From positions 186,001-250,000 of the forward strand of contig CAXXVF010000001.1 in NCBI GenBank assembly GCA_963663605.2: DNA of 64,000 nt, given 5' to 3'. Below are positions 54,205 to 62,799 of the stretch, one piece after another. The position numbers were made by a program, and so were the translations under genes. This stretch comes from Sporobacter sp963663605 (GTDB lineage Bacteria; Bacillota; Clostridia; Oscillospirales; Oscillospiraceae). How positions within the stretch are numbered: the stretch's first letter is position 1; each line of letters opens with the position of its first letter. The notes beneath the pieces are model-generated. The model worked only from the letters and a program-made list of their open reading frames with translations, was not told the DNA's origin and searched no databases.

Positions 54205-54507
54205 ATGAAAAAGTTCACACTGCAGGAAGCAAAGGACATAGCCGGGAAGCTGGGCATCGATTTCAGCAAAGTCGGTTTCACGGCGGAAGAATACTGCGAG
54301 GGCATCAACATCGAACTGGAGCACGGGCTCGTCGACCCGGAGACGAACGTCACGAACGACGACGGGCTCATGACCGGCAAGATCGCTTACGCACACCTGA
54401 AGGAAAACAGCCTCTATTACGACGACGACATCGGGCTGGAAGCATGGGAGCACGCGCTCGATAAAGTCAAAGGCGACACGAAGGGCAAAAAAATTATGAT
54501 CGTTTGA
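54205..54507 (+). CDS. DUF5661-type small protein
   Basis: This 100-aa acidic protein has FTLQEAKDIAGKLGIDFSKV at the start and ELEHGLVDPETNVTNDDGLM followed by TGKIAYAHLKE, the pattern of the DUF5661 family. That family is found in bacteria and phages and has no known function. AGGAAAGGAGACAG gives a strong start. It is monocistronic. Confidence 0.78.
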   Translation: MKKFTLQEAKDIAGKLGIDFSKVGFTAEEYCEGINIELEHGLVDPETNVTNDDGLMTGKIAYAHLKENSLYYDDDIGLEAWEHALDKVKGDTKGKKIMIV

Positions 54508-54594
54508 GCCGACAGCTGAATAAATAATGTATATTGCCGACGTTTTCGGTGATACTAGTTCCGACCGGGATATGTTGAGAGAAAAGTATTGACA

Positions 54595-54835
54595 GGAAAA
54601 AAGACGGCGGGACGGATGAAAATCCGTCCCGCCGTCTTAGGTTGAACACCAAAGATATCGGATATTTCTTTGGTGTTCAAAATTGAGGTCTCGCACTGAG
54701 GTGCTCGCAAAGTAATGCTTTTCGGAAATGAATCCCTCAAAGCATTTAAATTAAACAATTTTCGCCTCCGAGACCAGACAACTCGCCGTCGGCGGCGAAA
54801 ATTAATCGCACGGCGATTGGCCGTCTGCTATTTGA
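54595..54835 (-). ncRNA. Candidate structured RNA with intrinsic terminator
   Basis: On the minus strand this 240-nt stretch folds into a series: AATTTTCGCC/GGCGAAAATT (54813-54760 region), AATGCTTT/AAAGCATT, GCAC/GTGC, a perfect 14-bp stem TTGAACACCAAAGA/TCTTTGGTGTTCAA (54681-54642), and a perfect 17-bp terminator stem (54638-54601) followed by TTTTTT. GGTCTCG and CGAGACC can also pair across the middle. The only frame on that strand runs through the terminator, so it is unlikely to be coding. No gene follows on that strand before the convergent one. I cannot assign a known RNA family; a MITE-like repeat is the alternative. Confidence 0.5.
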
Positions 54836-54967
54836 CAGAATGAGCAGGGGGATGAGCGGTTTTTACCGTTGAGAGCGACAATTTTTACGATTCCTTTATT
54901 TTTTCATTTTTAATTCACAATATCGTGCTATAATGCTTTATCAACGTTTATTTACAGGAAGTACTTA

Positions 54968-55582
54968 ATGAACAGCTTTTCACATCGCCTGATCGGTAAA
55001 ATCCTTTTAAAGCATTTGCAGGAACAATACGATATCGAGCTTGACCGCCGCAGTTTCCTGTATGGAAACATGGTGCCGGATTTTACGCGCACCTATAAGA
55101 GCAGGCCGCACCGACGCCAATTCTGGGAGCGCTATCTTAAAAGCGAGATACGGGAACTGACCCGGCATAAACAGTCGAGCAGGCGGTTCGGTTCCGCATA
55201 CTCCAGGCGGCTGGGGATCATCTGCCACTTTTATGCGGACTTCTTCTGTTTTGCGCATACGAGCGGGTTTGACGGCAGCTCCGTCATTCATTTTAAATAC
55301 GAGTGGGCGCTTGACCGGTATCTGCGCAAAAACGCGGACGGGCTGTCTCTGACCGAGCTCGGCGCAAAAACGCTTCCGCCCCTTGATACCGAATCGATCT
55401 ATGGGGAGTTTGAGTCGCTGCAGACGGATTATTTTATATGCCGTCCGGACTTTATGCGCGATCTGTTATATACGCTGCGCGCCTGTGCCGGAGCGCTGTC
55501 GGCGATAACCGAATGCTCCGTTGTTACGGAAGAAGAACCGGCTCGGCTCGGCGGACTTGTCGCCACTGCGGCAAACGGCTGA
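54968..55582 (+). CDS. Zinc-dependent phospholipase C-like protein
   Basis: This 204-aa protein fits the bacterial zinc-dependent phospholipase C-like family (PF00882): SFSHRLIGKILLKHL, FLYGNMVPDF with the Asp, and LGIICHFYADFFCFAHTSG with the paired His and Asp zinc ligands. There is no signal peptide, so it is probably cytosolic and may not be a phospholipase in practice. A TATAAT at 54929-54934 is a possible -10 box. The ribosome binding site (AGGAAG) is modest. Confidence 0.8.
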   Translation: MNSFSHRLIGKILLKHLQEQYDIELDRRSFLYGNMVPDFTRTYKSRPHRRQFWERYLKSEIRELTRHKQSSRRFGSAYSRRLGIICHFYADFFCFAHTSGFDGSSVIHFKYEWALDRYLRKNADGLSLTELGAKTLPPLDTESIYGEFESLQTDYFICRPDFMRDLLYTLRACAGALSAITECSVVTEEEPARLGGLVATAANG

Positions 55583-55682
55583 TTACGTACAGGAGATAAA
55601 ACGAACATATGTTTTACGGTGCGCGGCTTAAATATAGAAAATAATATGGACAGACTATTATTGTATGTTAGGAGGCAGCAGT

Positions 55683-56354
55683 ATGTATTCGGAAGGAAAA
55701 GAACGCACGTTTTTCTCGAAAGTCTATTTTAATATGACCTGGGCGCTCGCCCTGACCGGGCTCGTTGCTTACGGGGTCAGCATTTATCCGCCGTTTGTAA
55801 ACGCCATCGTCAACAATTTCGCCGGCCTTTTAATCCTGATGCTTCTGGAGGTCATACTCGTCGCCACGCTGAGCAGGCGGATCATGTCTATGAGTGTCGG
55901 CGCGGCGTATGCCGGCCTGATGGTTTTTTCGCTCATCAACGGCGTGACGCTGTCGCTTATCTTCCTCGTTTATACGGCTTCGTCCATCGTTACGGTGTTT
56001 GCCGTCGCGGCCGGCTTGTTTCTGGTCATGGCGCTTTTCGGGTATACGACGAAGAAAGACCTGTCGGCCTGGGGACGTTTTTTGATCATGGCCGTGTTCG
56101 GACTCATCATTGCGTCGGTCGTAAATCTTATCATCCGGAGCGAAACGCTGATGTATATATACAGCTTCGTCGGCGTGTTCATTTTTTCGGGACTGACGGC
56201 CTACGACACCCAGTATCTGAAAAACATTTTCAACAATACGAGCCTGGCCCCGGAGCAGTACGAAAAGATTGCCATCATCGGGGCGCTGAAGCTGTACCTC
56301 GACCTCATCAACCTGTTTTTGATGCTGCTCCGGATTTTCGGACGGAGAAGATAG
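55683..56354 (+). CDS. Bax inhibitor-1/YccA family membrane protein
   Basis: The ATG at 55683 follows AGGAGGCAGCAGT and gives 223 aa with seven hydrophobic segments. The family features are the final GLTAYDTQYLK segment and ALKLYLDLINLFLMLLRIFG at the C-terminus. Bacterial BI-1 proteins form pH-sensitive calcium leak channels or modulate FtsH. A strong terminator follows. Confidence 0.92.
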   Translation: MYSEGKERTFFSKVYFNMTWALALTGLVAYGVSIYPPFVNAIVNNFAGLLILMLLEVILVATLSRRIMSMSVGAAYAGLMVFSLINGVTLSLIFLVYTASSIVTVFAVAAGLFLVMALFGYTTKKDLSAWGRFLIMAVFGLIIASVVNLIIRSETLMYIYSFVGVFIFSGLTAYDTQYLKNIFNNTSLAPEQYEKIAIIGALKLYLDLINLFLMLLRIFGRRR

Positions 56355-56372
56355 AAAATTATAATTCTGCAG

Positions 56373-56404
56373 GCTGCCGCGATTAATTTCACGGCAGCTT
56401 TTTT
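56373..56404 (+). terminator. Terminator of the BI-1 gene
   Basis: GCTGCCG and CGGCAGC form a stem with a 12-nt loop followed by TTTTTT. Confidence 0.85.
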
Positions 56405-56409
56405 CTTTT

Positions 56410-56524
56410 TTTCAAATCCCGCCCGCCGCCCTTATAAGGAGCAGAGGCTGCGCCCTATGCCCCATAATGCGAGATGGGGGCTTAGTCCCATATCCCTTAC
56501 GTGGGCAGCGGGCGGGATTTGAAA
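56410..56524. repeat. GC-rich hairpin repeat, copy A (MITE-like, 22-bp terminal inverted repeats)
   Basis: The 22-nt arms at 56410-56431 and 56503-56524 pair with one mismatch. The inner right side contains ATGGGGGCTTAGTCCCAT and then GGGCAGCGGGCGGG. Related sequences occur at 59107-59160 and 60790-60866. It lies between the BI-1 and AlkD-like genes. Confidence 0.75.
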
Positions 56525-56587
56525 TATTCCTTGTTGATTTGCAGGGCAATTGAGATATAATGGAAGAAAACCAAAGAGGGGGCGCTT

Positions 56588-57238
56588 ATGGATATCTTCG
56601 AGACGTTTTACGCGGCGAGAAATGAAGCCGACGCCGCGCCGATGGCAGCGTATATGAAAAATCAATTTCCGTTTCTAGGCATCAAGACGCCGGAACGCCG
56701 GTTACATGCAAAGGCGTTTTTAAAAGAACGGAAAAAGGATACAGAGGTCGACTGGGCGTTTGTATGGAAGTGCTACGACCTGCCGGAGCGGGAATTCCAG
56801 TACCTCAGCATGGCGTATCTCGAAACGGTTCAAGAATGCTTGACGCCCGACGACATCGGGCATATTGAAAGGCTCATCACGACGAAATCCTGGTGGGATA
56901 CGGTGGACACGATCGACGCGTTTGTCGGCGGCCTCGTCCTGCGGTATCCGGAGCTTAAAAAAACGCTTATCCCAAAATGGATAGAAAGCGAAAATATTTG
57001 GTGTAAGCGCGTCTCGATCGACTACCAGCTCCGCTATAAAGACAAAACCGACACAGATATACTCGGCCGCGCAATTTTGAATAATACCGGGACAAAAGAG
57101 TTCTTCGTTGATAAGGCCATTGGCTGGGCGCTGCGGGAATACTCCAAGACCGACCCGGAGTGGGTGCGCCGCTTTGTCGGTGAAAACAGGGGCGCGCTCA
57201 GTCCGCTGAGTATCCGGGAAGCAAGCAAGTACATATAA
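56588..57238 (+). CDS. AlkD-type DNA alkylation repair protein (HEAT-like)
   Basis: This 216-aa all-helical protein matches the AlkD/AlkC family (PF08713): FPFLGIKTPERRLHAKAF, SWWDTVDTIDAFVGG with the Trp-Asp active-site region, and DKAIGWALREYSKTDPEWV. AlkD glycosylases remove bulky alkylated bases without flipping them. GAGGGGGCGC precedes the ATG. Confidence 0.9.
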   Translation: MDIFETFYAARNEADAAPMAAYMKNQFPFLGIKTPERRLHAKAFLKERKKDTEVDWAFVWKCYDLPEREFQYLSMAYLETVQECLTPDDIGHIERLITTKSWWDTVDTIDAFVGGLVLRYPELKKTLIPKWIESENIWCKRVSIDYQLRYKDKTDTDILGRAILNNTGTKEFFVDKAIGWALREYSKTDPEWVRRFVGENRGALSPLSIREASKYI

Positions 57239-57271
57239 AAACAGGGAAGCGGTTATCACCGTTTCCCTGCT

Positions 57272-58201
57272 TCAGCCTTTGCGCCGATCCTTCACAAAAC
57301 AGCTTCCGTTGATTGTTTTGGCTTTCTTCTTAAGCTCTGCCGCGATTTCGGCAACCTGCAGATGCATTGTAAACGTTCGCCGTTCGTTCGTCACGACAGC
57401 CAGAGAAACCGTCATGATCGGATAGGTCTCACTGAAGCCCCTCCGGTTGAACGTTACGATGTAGCCATGTTCAAGATCCATTTGTGAATAAAGCGTCCGG
57501 ATCCTTAAATCGAAATTTTCAATGATGTTTTGGCAAAACATATCGGCCTCGTCCGGCAGTACAAGAGCAAAAAAGTCATCACCGCCGATATGTCCGACAA
57601 AAGAGCTGGCACTGCGGCTTCCGACAGCGTCGCTCAGGATATCGGCCGTCATTTTTATCGCCAGATCACCGTTTAAAAATCCGTAAACGTCGTTAAACGC
57701 TTTAAAATTATCGATATCGATGTAAACCGCTGCAAAGGGGGCGTTCTTCTCTATCCTGCTGTCAAGCTCCCTTTGTATTTCGTAGTTGCCCGGAAGACCG
57801 GTAAGGGGATTGGCGTTCCTGTTCCGGTCGATTCGTCTGAGCGTGTTTTTGACCCTGCAGAGAAGCTCGCGTTTATCAAACGGTTTGGCGATGTAATCAT
57901 CCGCGCCGATATCAAGGCCCATTATCATGTCTTCGTGGCTGTTATTACTGGTAAGCATGATGATAGGTATGAGATTGTTGCTTTCTGAGCTTCGCAGTAT
58001 CCTGCACAGAACGAAACCGCTCATATCCGGCATAACGATATCCAGCAAAACAAGGTCCGGTTTTTCCTCACGAACCAGCCGGAGACCGTCTTCTCCGCAA
58101 GCAGCGCCGATAACATCATATCCGTCCTGTGATAACGTGTTGTCAATCATTTTTTGAAAAAAACTGCTGTCGTCGACAACCAGTATCTTTTTTTTAAACA
58201 A
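57272..58201 (-). CDS. Response regulator receiver domain fused to GGDEF diguanylate cyclase domain
   Basis: I prefer the TTG at 58201 behind GGAG (309 aa); a TTG at 58210 touches the ribosome binding site. The receiver domain (about 5-120) has the acidic pair in LVVDDS, the phospho-acceptor in LVLLDIVMPDMSG, and Lys in AKPFD. The GGDEF domain (about 135-290) carries GGDDF in place of GGDEF, which is a permitted variant, with NPLTGLPG at its start. It should make cyclic di-GMP when phosphorylated. No kinase gene is adjacent. Confidence 0.9.
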   Translation of the reverse strand: MFKKKILVVDDSSFFQKMIDNTLSQDGYDVIGAACGEDGLRLVREEKPDLVLLDIVMPDMSGFVLCRILRSSESNNLIPIIMLTSNNSHEDMIMGLDIGADDYIAKPFDKRELLCRVKNTLRRIDRNRNANPLTGLPGNYEIQRELDSRIEKNAPFAAVYIDIDNFKAFNDVYGFLNGDLAIKMTADILSDAVGSRSASSFVGHIGGDDFFALVLPDEADMFCQNIIENFDLRIRTLYSQMDLEHGYIVTFNRRGFSETYPIMTVSLAVVTNERRTFTMHLQVAEIAAELKKKAKTINGSCFVKDRRKG

Positions 58202-58341
58202 CGCGCACAACTCCTACATATATATACCAATTATATCGTAATTTTACATTAGAAAATAAAGGTAATTATGATTAAATTGTCCTCAAACGCAATGGGGCTA
58301 TTTACATAATAACAGCAATACTACAAAATTGTTCCAAACCG

Positions 58342-58370
58342 TTGCCTTCCGGCAGGCCGCTGAGTATAAT
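58342..58370 (+). promoter_or_regulatory. Promoter of the phage packaging genes
   Basis: TTGCCT (58342-58347) and TATAAT (58365-58370) are exactly 17 bp apart. The start near 58377 makes an ATG at 58385 nearly leaderless and favours the start at 58415. Confidence 0.7.
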
Positions 58371-58414
58371 TAGGCTTGTAAGAAATGATGGATAAAAAGC
58401 AGGCGGTATGGACG

Positions 58415-58795
58415 ATGAAACAAAGGCCGTTTAAAACAGTCCGGGAGCTGGAAAACGGGATTGCCGCGTATTTCTCCGAGTGCGGCGAAACGGGTTCGTA
58501 TCCGGACGAGGCGGGGATGATATTACGCCTTGGTCTCCAGCGGGAAGACTATGACCGGTATTTGAGCGGCTTAAACGGCAAGGGATACGCCGCCTGCCTG
58601 AAAAAAGCGCGGCTTAAGCGCGAGAGCATCATTGTGCGCGACCTGTATGCTTCCGAAAAAGCCACGACGGGGAAAATATTCCTAGCGCGGCAGGCCAACA
58701 ACGGCGGCCTGTCCGACAAACCGAAGGAAGCGGCGCAGACAATGACGATCGACGTGAAAATAAACGGCGGTAAAAACGGCGGTCAGTTCGACTAA
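58415..58795 (+). CDS. Phage terminase small subunit-like protein
   Basis: I choose ATG 58415 behind AGGCGG (126 aa), since MKQRPFKTVRELENGIAAYF matches the usual start of these DNA-packaging proteins; ATGs at 58385/58388 are alternatives. The helical body with an ILRLGLQREDYDRYL recognition region and the C-terminal TGKIFLARQANNGGLSDK segment are typical. It would recognise packaging-site DNA and feed TerL. The large subunit follows after a zinc-ribbon gene. Confidence 0.82.
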   Translation: MKQRPFKTVRELENGIAAYFSECGETGSYPDEAGMILRLGLQREDYDRYLSGLNGKGYAACLKKARLKRESIIVRDLYASEKATTGKIFLARQANNGGLSDKPKEAAQTMTIDVKINGGKNGGQFD

Positions 58796-58841
58796 GCATA
58801 AGATGCCGGTAAAACCGCCGGGAATAAAGGAGGCGCTTTCG

Positions 58842-59000
58842 ATGAAGGCGCTCATACGATTCAACGAGGCAGTCTGTCCGAGATGCCTGAAAAAGCTATG
58901 CCGGATAAGAAAGGGCGGCCGGGCCAGCGGCGTTGAACTGTGGTGCAAGACCTGCCGCGCCCCGGTCCTTCTGGAATGCGGCGATAGGCATAAGCTGTAA
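58842..59000 (+). CDS. Phage zinc-ribbon protein (Com-like)
   Basis: The ATG at 58842 follows AAAGGAGGCGC and gives 52 aa with two Cys pairs, CPRCLKKLC and CKTCRAP. The size and pattern recall the phage Mu Com-type zinc finger proteins. It sits between the small and large terminase genes. Confidence 0.7.
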   Translation: MKALIRFNEAVCPRCLKKLCRIRKGGRASGVELWCKTCRAPVLLECGDRHKL

Positions 59001-59106
59001 ATTCAAGATCGACACTAAAAGTATAGCGGTTCACCCTTAAAAAAGCGCTTAAAAGAGAACAAAAATACTTGTCATATTGCTGGTTAATGAAAGACGACCC
59101 GTTTTC

Positions 59107-59160
59107 TGTTTTTCACTGGGTCATAGGGTGAAACCCTATACTTAGTTGGGCAGCGGGCGG
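59107..59160. repeat. GC-rich hairpin repeat, copy B (left arm lost)
   Basis: The stretch contains TCATAGGGTGAAACCCTATA, then GGGCAGCGGGCGG, matching the right half of copy A. The long left arm of copy A is absent. It lies in the 267-bp gap before the terminase large subunit. Confidence 0.6.
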
Positions 59161-59273
59161 ATATATAAAACAAAATACAGAGCCTTTGAGCCGATGGACT
59201 GTTTGGGGAGACCCGTGCAGGCCGCCGGCTCTTATTTTTTTCTTGTGATACGGACAAGGACGCAGGAGTGATT

Positions 59274-60671
59274 ATGGCACGTATAAAAACGGTGAAGCAG
59301 ACAGCGACTATAACGCTCGAGCTGGGGGAACCCAATCCCAAGCAGGAACTTTTTTACCAAAGCCGGACGCTGTATACGGCGTACGGCGGAGCCAAGGGCG
59401 GCGGCAAAACGCATGCCGTGCGCACAAAGGCGGTCGGCGGAGCAATCCGGTGGCCCGGTATCCGGATACTCATCCTAAGAAGGACATACCCGGAGCTTCA
59501 GCAAAATCACATCGAGCCGATCCTCAAACTTGTTCCGCAGGAGGTCGCGTCGTATAACAGCGCGTTGCACACGATGTACTTTGTCAACGGGTCCGTCATC
59601 AAGTTCGGCCACTATCAGAGCGCGACGGCCGAGCAGGAGTATCAGGGCCAGGAGTACGACTGGATTTTTATCGACGAGGCCACGCAGTTTTCGGAGCGGG
59701 CGTTTAAGTTTTTGGGCGGATGCCTGCGCGGGACGAGCGCCGTTCCGAAGCGGTTTTACATCACCTGCAATCCCGGCGGGATCGGGCACCGCTGGGTCAA
59801 GCGGCTGTTTATCGACCGGGATTACAAAACGTCGCGCGATAACCCGGAGGAAAACGAAAATCCGAAAGACTATGCCTTTATCTTTGCGTCCGTGGAGGAC
59901 AACAAGCACCTTTTGAAGTCGTCGCCGGCATATCTTCAGATGCTGTCGGGGCTGCCGGAAAACATGCGGCGGGCCTACCGCTACGGCGACTGGGACGCCT
60001 TGTCAGGCGCGTATTTTTTGGAGTTTTCGGAAGAACGGCACGTTATACGGCCGTTTAAAATTCCGGGCGGCTGGACGCGTTACCGTTCGTTTGACTATGG
60101 GCTGGATATGCTGGCCTGCCTGTGGGTCGCCATAGACGGAGGCGGCCGGTGCTACGTATACCGCGAGGTAAAAATGCCCGGGCTTATCGTATCGGAGGCC
60201 GCGCGCATGATCCGGGAGCATACCCTGCCGGACGAGCGTGTCGCCGTGACGTTTGCCCCGCCGGACGTCTGGAGCAGGCAGAAGGACACAGGCCGAACGA
60301 TGGCGGAGCTGTTTTGGTCGGGCGGCGTGCCTATTGTCCGTTCAGACAACAACCGCACGCAGGGACACATGCTCGTCAAGGAGATGCTGATGAATCGGAC
60401 GGACGGGCGGCCGGGGATATTGTTTTTCGACTGCTGCAGGGAGCTCACCGCCGATATACAGGCGATTTTGGCCGACGAGGTCAATCCAAGCGACTGCGCG
60501 CGGCAGCCGCACGATGTGACGCATACGGTCGACGCGCTTCGGAATTTCTGCGTGTCGCGGACCGTCCCGGCACAGGCCGTTGATACCGAGTGCAGAGAAC
60601 CGCCCGACGCTGTCGAATATGACGGGTTCATGACCGGCGGGGAAATGAAACAGGAGTATTTCAGCTTTTGA
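59274..60671 (+). CDS. Phage terminase large subunit
   Basis: The ATG at 59274 follows CAGGAGTG and gives 465 aa. The ATPase domain has Walker A GGAKGGGKTHA, Walker B WIFIDEAT and FYITCNPGG; the RNase-H-like nuclease domain starts at FDYGLDMLACLW, with later acidic residues near FDCCREL and DVTHTVDALR. It translocates and cuts phage DNA during packaging. The gene appears intact, but no portal gene follows. Confidence 0.93.
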   Translation: MARIKTVKQTATITLELGEPNPKQELFYQSRTLYTAYGGAKGGGKTHAVRTKAVGGAIRWPGIRILILRRTYPELQQNHIEPILKLVPQEVASYNSALHTMYFVNGSVIKFGHYQSATAEQEYQGQEYDWIFIDEATQFSERAFKFLGGCLRGTSAVPKRFYITCNPGGIGHRWVKRLFIDRDYKTSRDNPEENENPKDYAFIFASVEDNKHLLKSSPAYLQMLSGLPENMRRAYRYGDWDALSGAYFLEFSEERHVIRPFKIPGGWTRYRSFDYGLDMLACLWVAIDGGGRCYVYREVKMPGLIVSEAARMIREHTLPDERVAVTFAPPDVWSRQKDTGRTMAELFWSGGVPIVRSDNNRTQGHMLVKEMLMNRTDGRPGILFFDCCRELTADIQAILADEVNPSDCARQPHDVTHTVDALRNFCVSRTVPAQAVDTECREPPDAVEYDGFMTGGEMKQEYFSF

Positions 60672-60713
60672 TTTTGTTTTTTTAGTTGCCGCCTGTGGAC
60701 GGAGGAAAGGACC

Positions 60714-60866
60714 ATGCACCGTTGGTTGATGTTCAGGGCCGATAGAAAGTCAGCAAAGATCGGCATGCGGAGAAGGACAAAGCTGCTTCATCCCCCCCTT
60801 CTATATCCTTATAACAGCGGGCATGGGCCGCAGGCCCATACCTTTAAGGGCGGCGGGTGGGTATAG
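60714..60866 (+). CDS. Small phage-region reading frame running through repeat copy C
   Basis: This 50-codon frame has a strong GGAGGAAAGG site and begins MHRWLMFRADRKSAKIG. Its last third is encoded by repeat copy C, so the natural 3' end of the gene was probably replaced when the repeat inserted. No function is assignable. Confidence 0.45.
   Translation: MHRWLMFRADRKSAKIGMRRRTKLLHPPLLYPYNSGHGPQAHTFKGGGWV
60790..60866. repeat. GC-rich hairpin repeat, copy C
   Basis: ATGGGCCGCAGGCCCATACC is followed by GGGCGGCGGGTGGG and TATAGA, which parallels the right half of copy A; TCTATA near 60799 can pair with the TATAGA end. It lies exactly where the portal gene and the capsid N-terminus are missing. 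Confidence 0.6.
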
Positions 60867-60927
60867 ATTCAAAATAGTACAAAGGAGACCGGACAGACAT
60901 GGAAATCATCATACTTGTTTCTCTTGA

Positions 60928-61791
60928 TGCGATTATTCTGATCCTTTTGATAGCATCAAGATCCTGACCGTCGACAAAGTAACGCTTAACGACTACAGCC
61001 GGACGGCCGAGGGCGGCCGTTTCGGTACGGTGGCCGAGCTGGGGGACACCGTCCAGACGCTCACGATGAAACAGGACAAGGCGTTCACCTTTTCCATTGA
61101 CCACGGCAACGCCGCCGACCAGTTCAATATCAAGCACTGCAACGAGCAGCTTAAATCCAACTGGGACGAGGTGTGCACGCCGGCTATTGATATGTACCGC
61201 ATGAGCAAGTGGGCAAACGGCGCGGGGCTGGGCCTTCTCAACGGCACGGCCCTCACAAGCGGCACCGCCCTCAAGGCCGTCGTCACGGCAGGGGCCGCCA
61301 TGTCGAACAAGCTCGTGCCCAAGAAAAACCGCGTGCTGCTCATTTCGGAGTCGGTGTACATCGAGACGAAGCTCTCGAGCGAGATCATGGGGATCGATTC
61401 GCTCGGCGAGGAAGCGATCAAAAACGGCGTCGTCGGACGCATTGACGGCATGGACGTCGTGCCGGTCGTCGACAGTTACCTCCCCGCCGGGGTGAATTTT
61501 ATCATCAAATACCGGGACGCCACCGTCGACCCCATGAAGCTCAAGACGCTGCGCGTGCAGAAAAACCCGCTCGGCTACGACGCAGACGTCGGCGAATGCC
61601 GGTTTTATCACGACAGCTTCGGGCTCGACCAGAACATCATCAATACCGTTTCGGGCGCCGCAGTGGCGGTCGCGTCCGTCGTCGGCTACATATATACGGA
61701 GGGAAAGATTGACGCGGCGGCGGTCAAATCTGCGATCGAAGCCGTACAGGAGGCGGCCGAAGCCGTCAGGGACGATGGAGAAGATGACTAG
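60928..61791 (+). pseudogene. Major capsid protein gene lacking its N-terminus
   Basis: The open frame begins after a stop at 60925-60927 and reads DSIKILTVDKVTLNDYSR, then GRFGTVAELGDTVQTL and DKAFTFSIDHGNAADQF, the internal region of P22-like/N4-gp56-type clostridial phage coat proteins. About 50 N-terminal residues of the family are absent. A GTG at 61030 could start a shorter product. A separate 22-codon frame at 60899 (GGAGACC site, MEIIILVSLD) overlaps in another frame. The remainder, including PAGVNFIIKYRDATVDP, appears intact. It is most likely non-functional as a capsid. Confidence 0.78.
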
Positions 61792-62527
61792 CCGGGCCGA
61801 GCGGCTTGTGAAGACGGCGGAAAGCTATGCCGGGTATCTGGAAAAGGCCTCAAACAGACGGCTGGAGGACTTCACGGCCAACGCCGGCAGCGGGAATTGG
61901 ACGCTTTTCGGTCAGTGGTACGGCTTAAACGGGTTCCCGTGGTGCGCCATGTTCGTCTCGTTCTGCGCCGATAAAGCGGGTATTCCGGTGTCCGTCATAC
62001 CGAAGCATGCCTCGTGCGCTGTGGGAATTTCATGGTTTAAGCATAAGGGCCGCTGGCATGACCGGGACGGCTATACGCCGCAGGCCGGCGATATCGTCTA
62101 TTTTACGCATGACGGCACGACGCCGGCGCATGTCGGCATCGTCCGGGACGCGAACGCGTCCGGCGTGTATACCGTCGAGGGCAACACGTCCGGCGGCTCC
62201 GCGCTCGTTTCAAACGGCGGCGGTGTCGCGAAAAAAAGCTATCCGCCGGGTTGTGCGAAGATACTCGGGTACGCGCATCCGGATTATAAGGAGGAGACCG
62301 AAATGAACATCGAGGACGTCAGAAGGGAATTGACATCCGTCGCCGGAACGGGCGGCGGACACAGCGACTGGGCGGACGAGGCCGTCGGCATGTTCGCGGA
62401 TGCCGGGGTCATCAGCGGAGACGGACAGGGCAACTACGGCTGGGGGCAGTGCCTGACGCGCGAAGGCGCCGCAAAGGTCCTGTATAACCTGCTCGACAGG
62501 CTCGGCCTGCTGGACAGGCTCAGATAG
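61775..62527 (+). CDS. CHAP-domain phage lysin with a C-terminal SLH-like motif
   Basis: The product is about 250 aa; ATGs at 61775 and 61784 are both possible, overlapping the capsid frame end. The CHAP amidase/endopeptidase domain (about 10-165) has the nucleophile in FPWCAMFVSFCADKAG, the His in PAHVGIVRD and VYTVEGNTSGG. The C-terminus (about 195-250) has one SLH-like motif, DWADEAVGMFADAGVISGDG and REGAAKVLYNLLDRL. It should cut peptidoglycan at lysis. SLH motifs would target it to the same wall polymer that anchors the host surface proteins. Confidence 0.86.
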   Translation: MEKMTSRAERLVKTAESYAGYLEKASNRRLEDFTANAGSGNWTLFGQWYGLNGFPWCAMFVSFCADKAGIPVSVIPKHASCAVGISWFKHKGRWHDRDGYTPQAGDIVYFTHDGTTPAHVGIVRDANASGVYTVEGNTSGGSALVSNGGGVAKKSYPPGCAKILGYAHPDYKEETEMNIEDVRRELTSVAGTGGGHSDWADEAVGMFADAGVISGDGQGNYGWGQCLTREGAAKVLYNLLDRLGLLDRLR

Positions 62528-62540
62528 GGAGGCGGCGCGG

Positions 62541-62798
62541 ATGACAGAGTGGACGGTCGTTACGGTCGTCATCGCATTGGCCGGTTTTCTGGCGGTCGTC
62601 GTCAAGCCGATCATCACGCTCAATACGAGCATAACGAAGCTGACGGCCGCTGTCGGTACGCTTCAGGAAAACCTCCAGAAGCTTACGGCCGGAAACGCCG
62701 ACGGACACGAGCGGATATGGAACAGCCTGGACTGCCAGGCCGGACGTATTTCCAACCATGAAACACGTATATCGGTCATAGAAAAAGGGGTGAAGTGA
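62541..62798 (+). CDS. Holin-like small membrane protein with coiled coil
   Basis: This 85-aa protein has one membrane segment (about 4-26, VVTVVIALAGFLAVVVK) and a coiled coil (about 30-75, LTAAVGTLQENLQKLT). The pattern recalls XhlA-type lysis accessory proteins found next to lysins. AGGGAGGCGGCGC precedes the ATG, 13 bp after the lysin stop. Confidence 0.7.
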   Translation: MTEWTVVTVVIALAGFLAVVVKPIITLNTSITKLTAAVGTLQENLQKLTAGNADGHERIWNSLDCQAGRISNHETRISVIEKGVK

Positions 62799-62799
62799 T

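Noticed and set aside
54555..54758. 67-aa minus-strand frame in the candidate RNA
   Set aside because: It runs straight through the 17-bp terminator hairpin and starts from a TTG without a good ribosome binding site.
60844..61611. 255-aa minus-strand frame over the capsid gene
   Set aside because: The plus strand carries clear phage coat motifs, and the minus frame has atypical composition and crosses repeat copy C.
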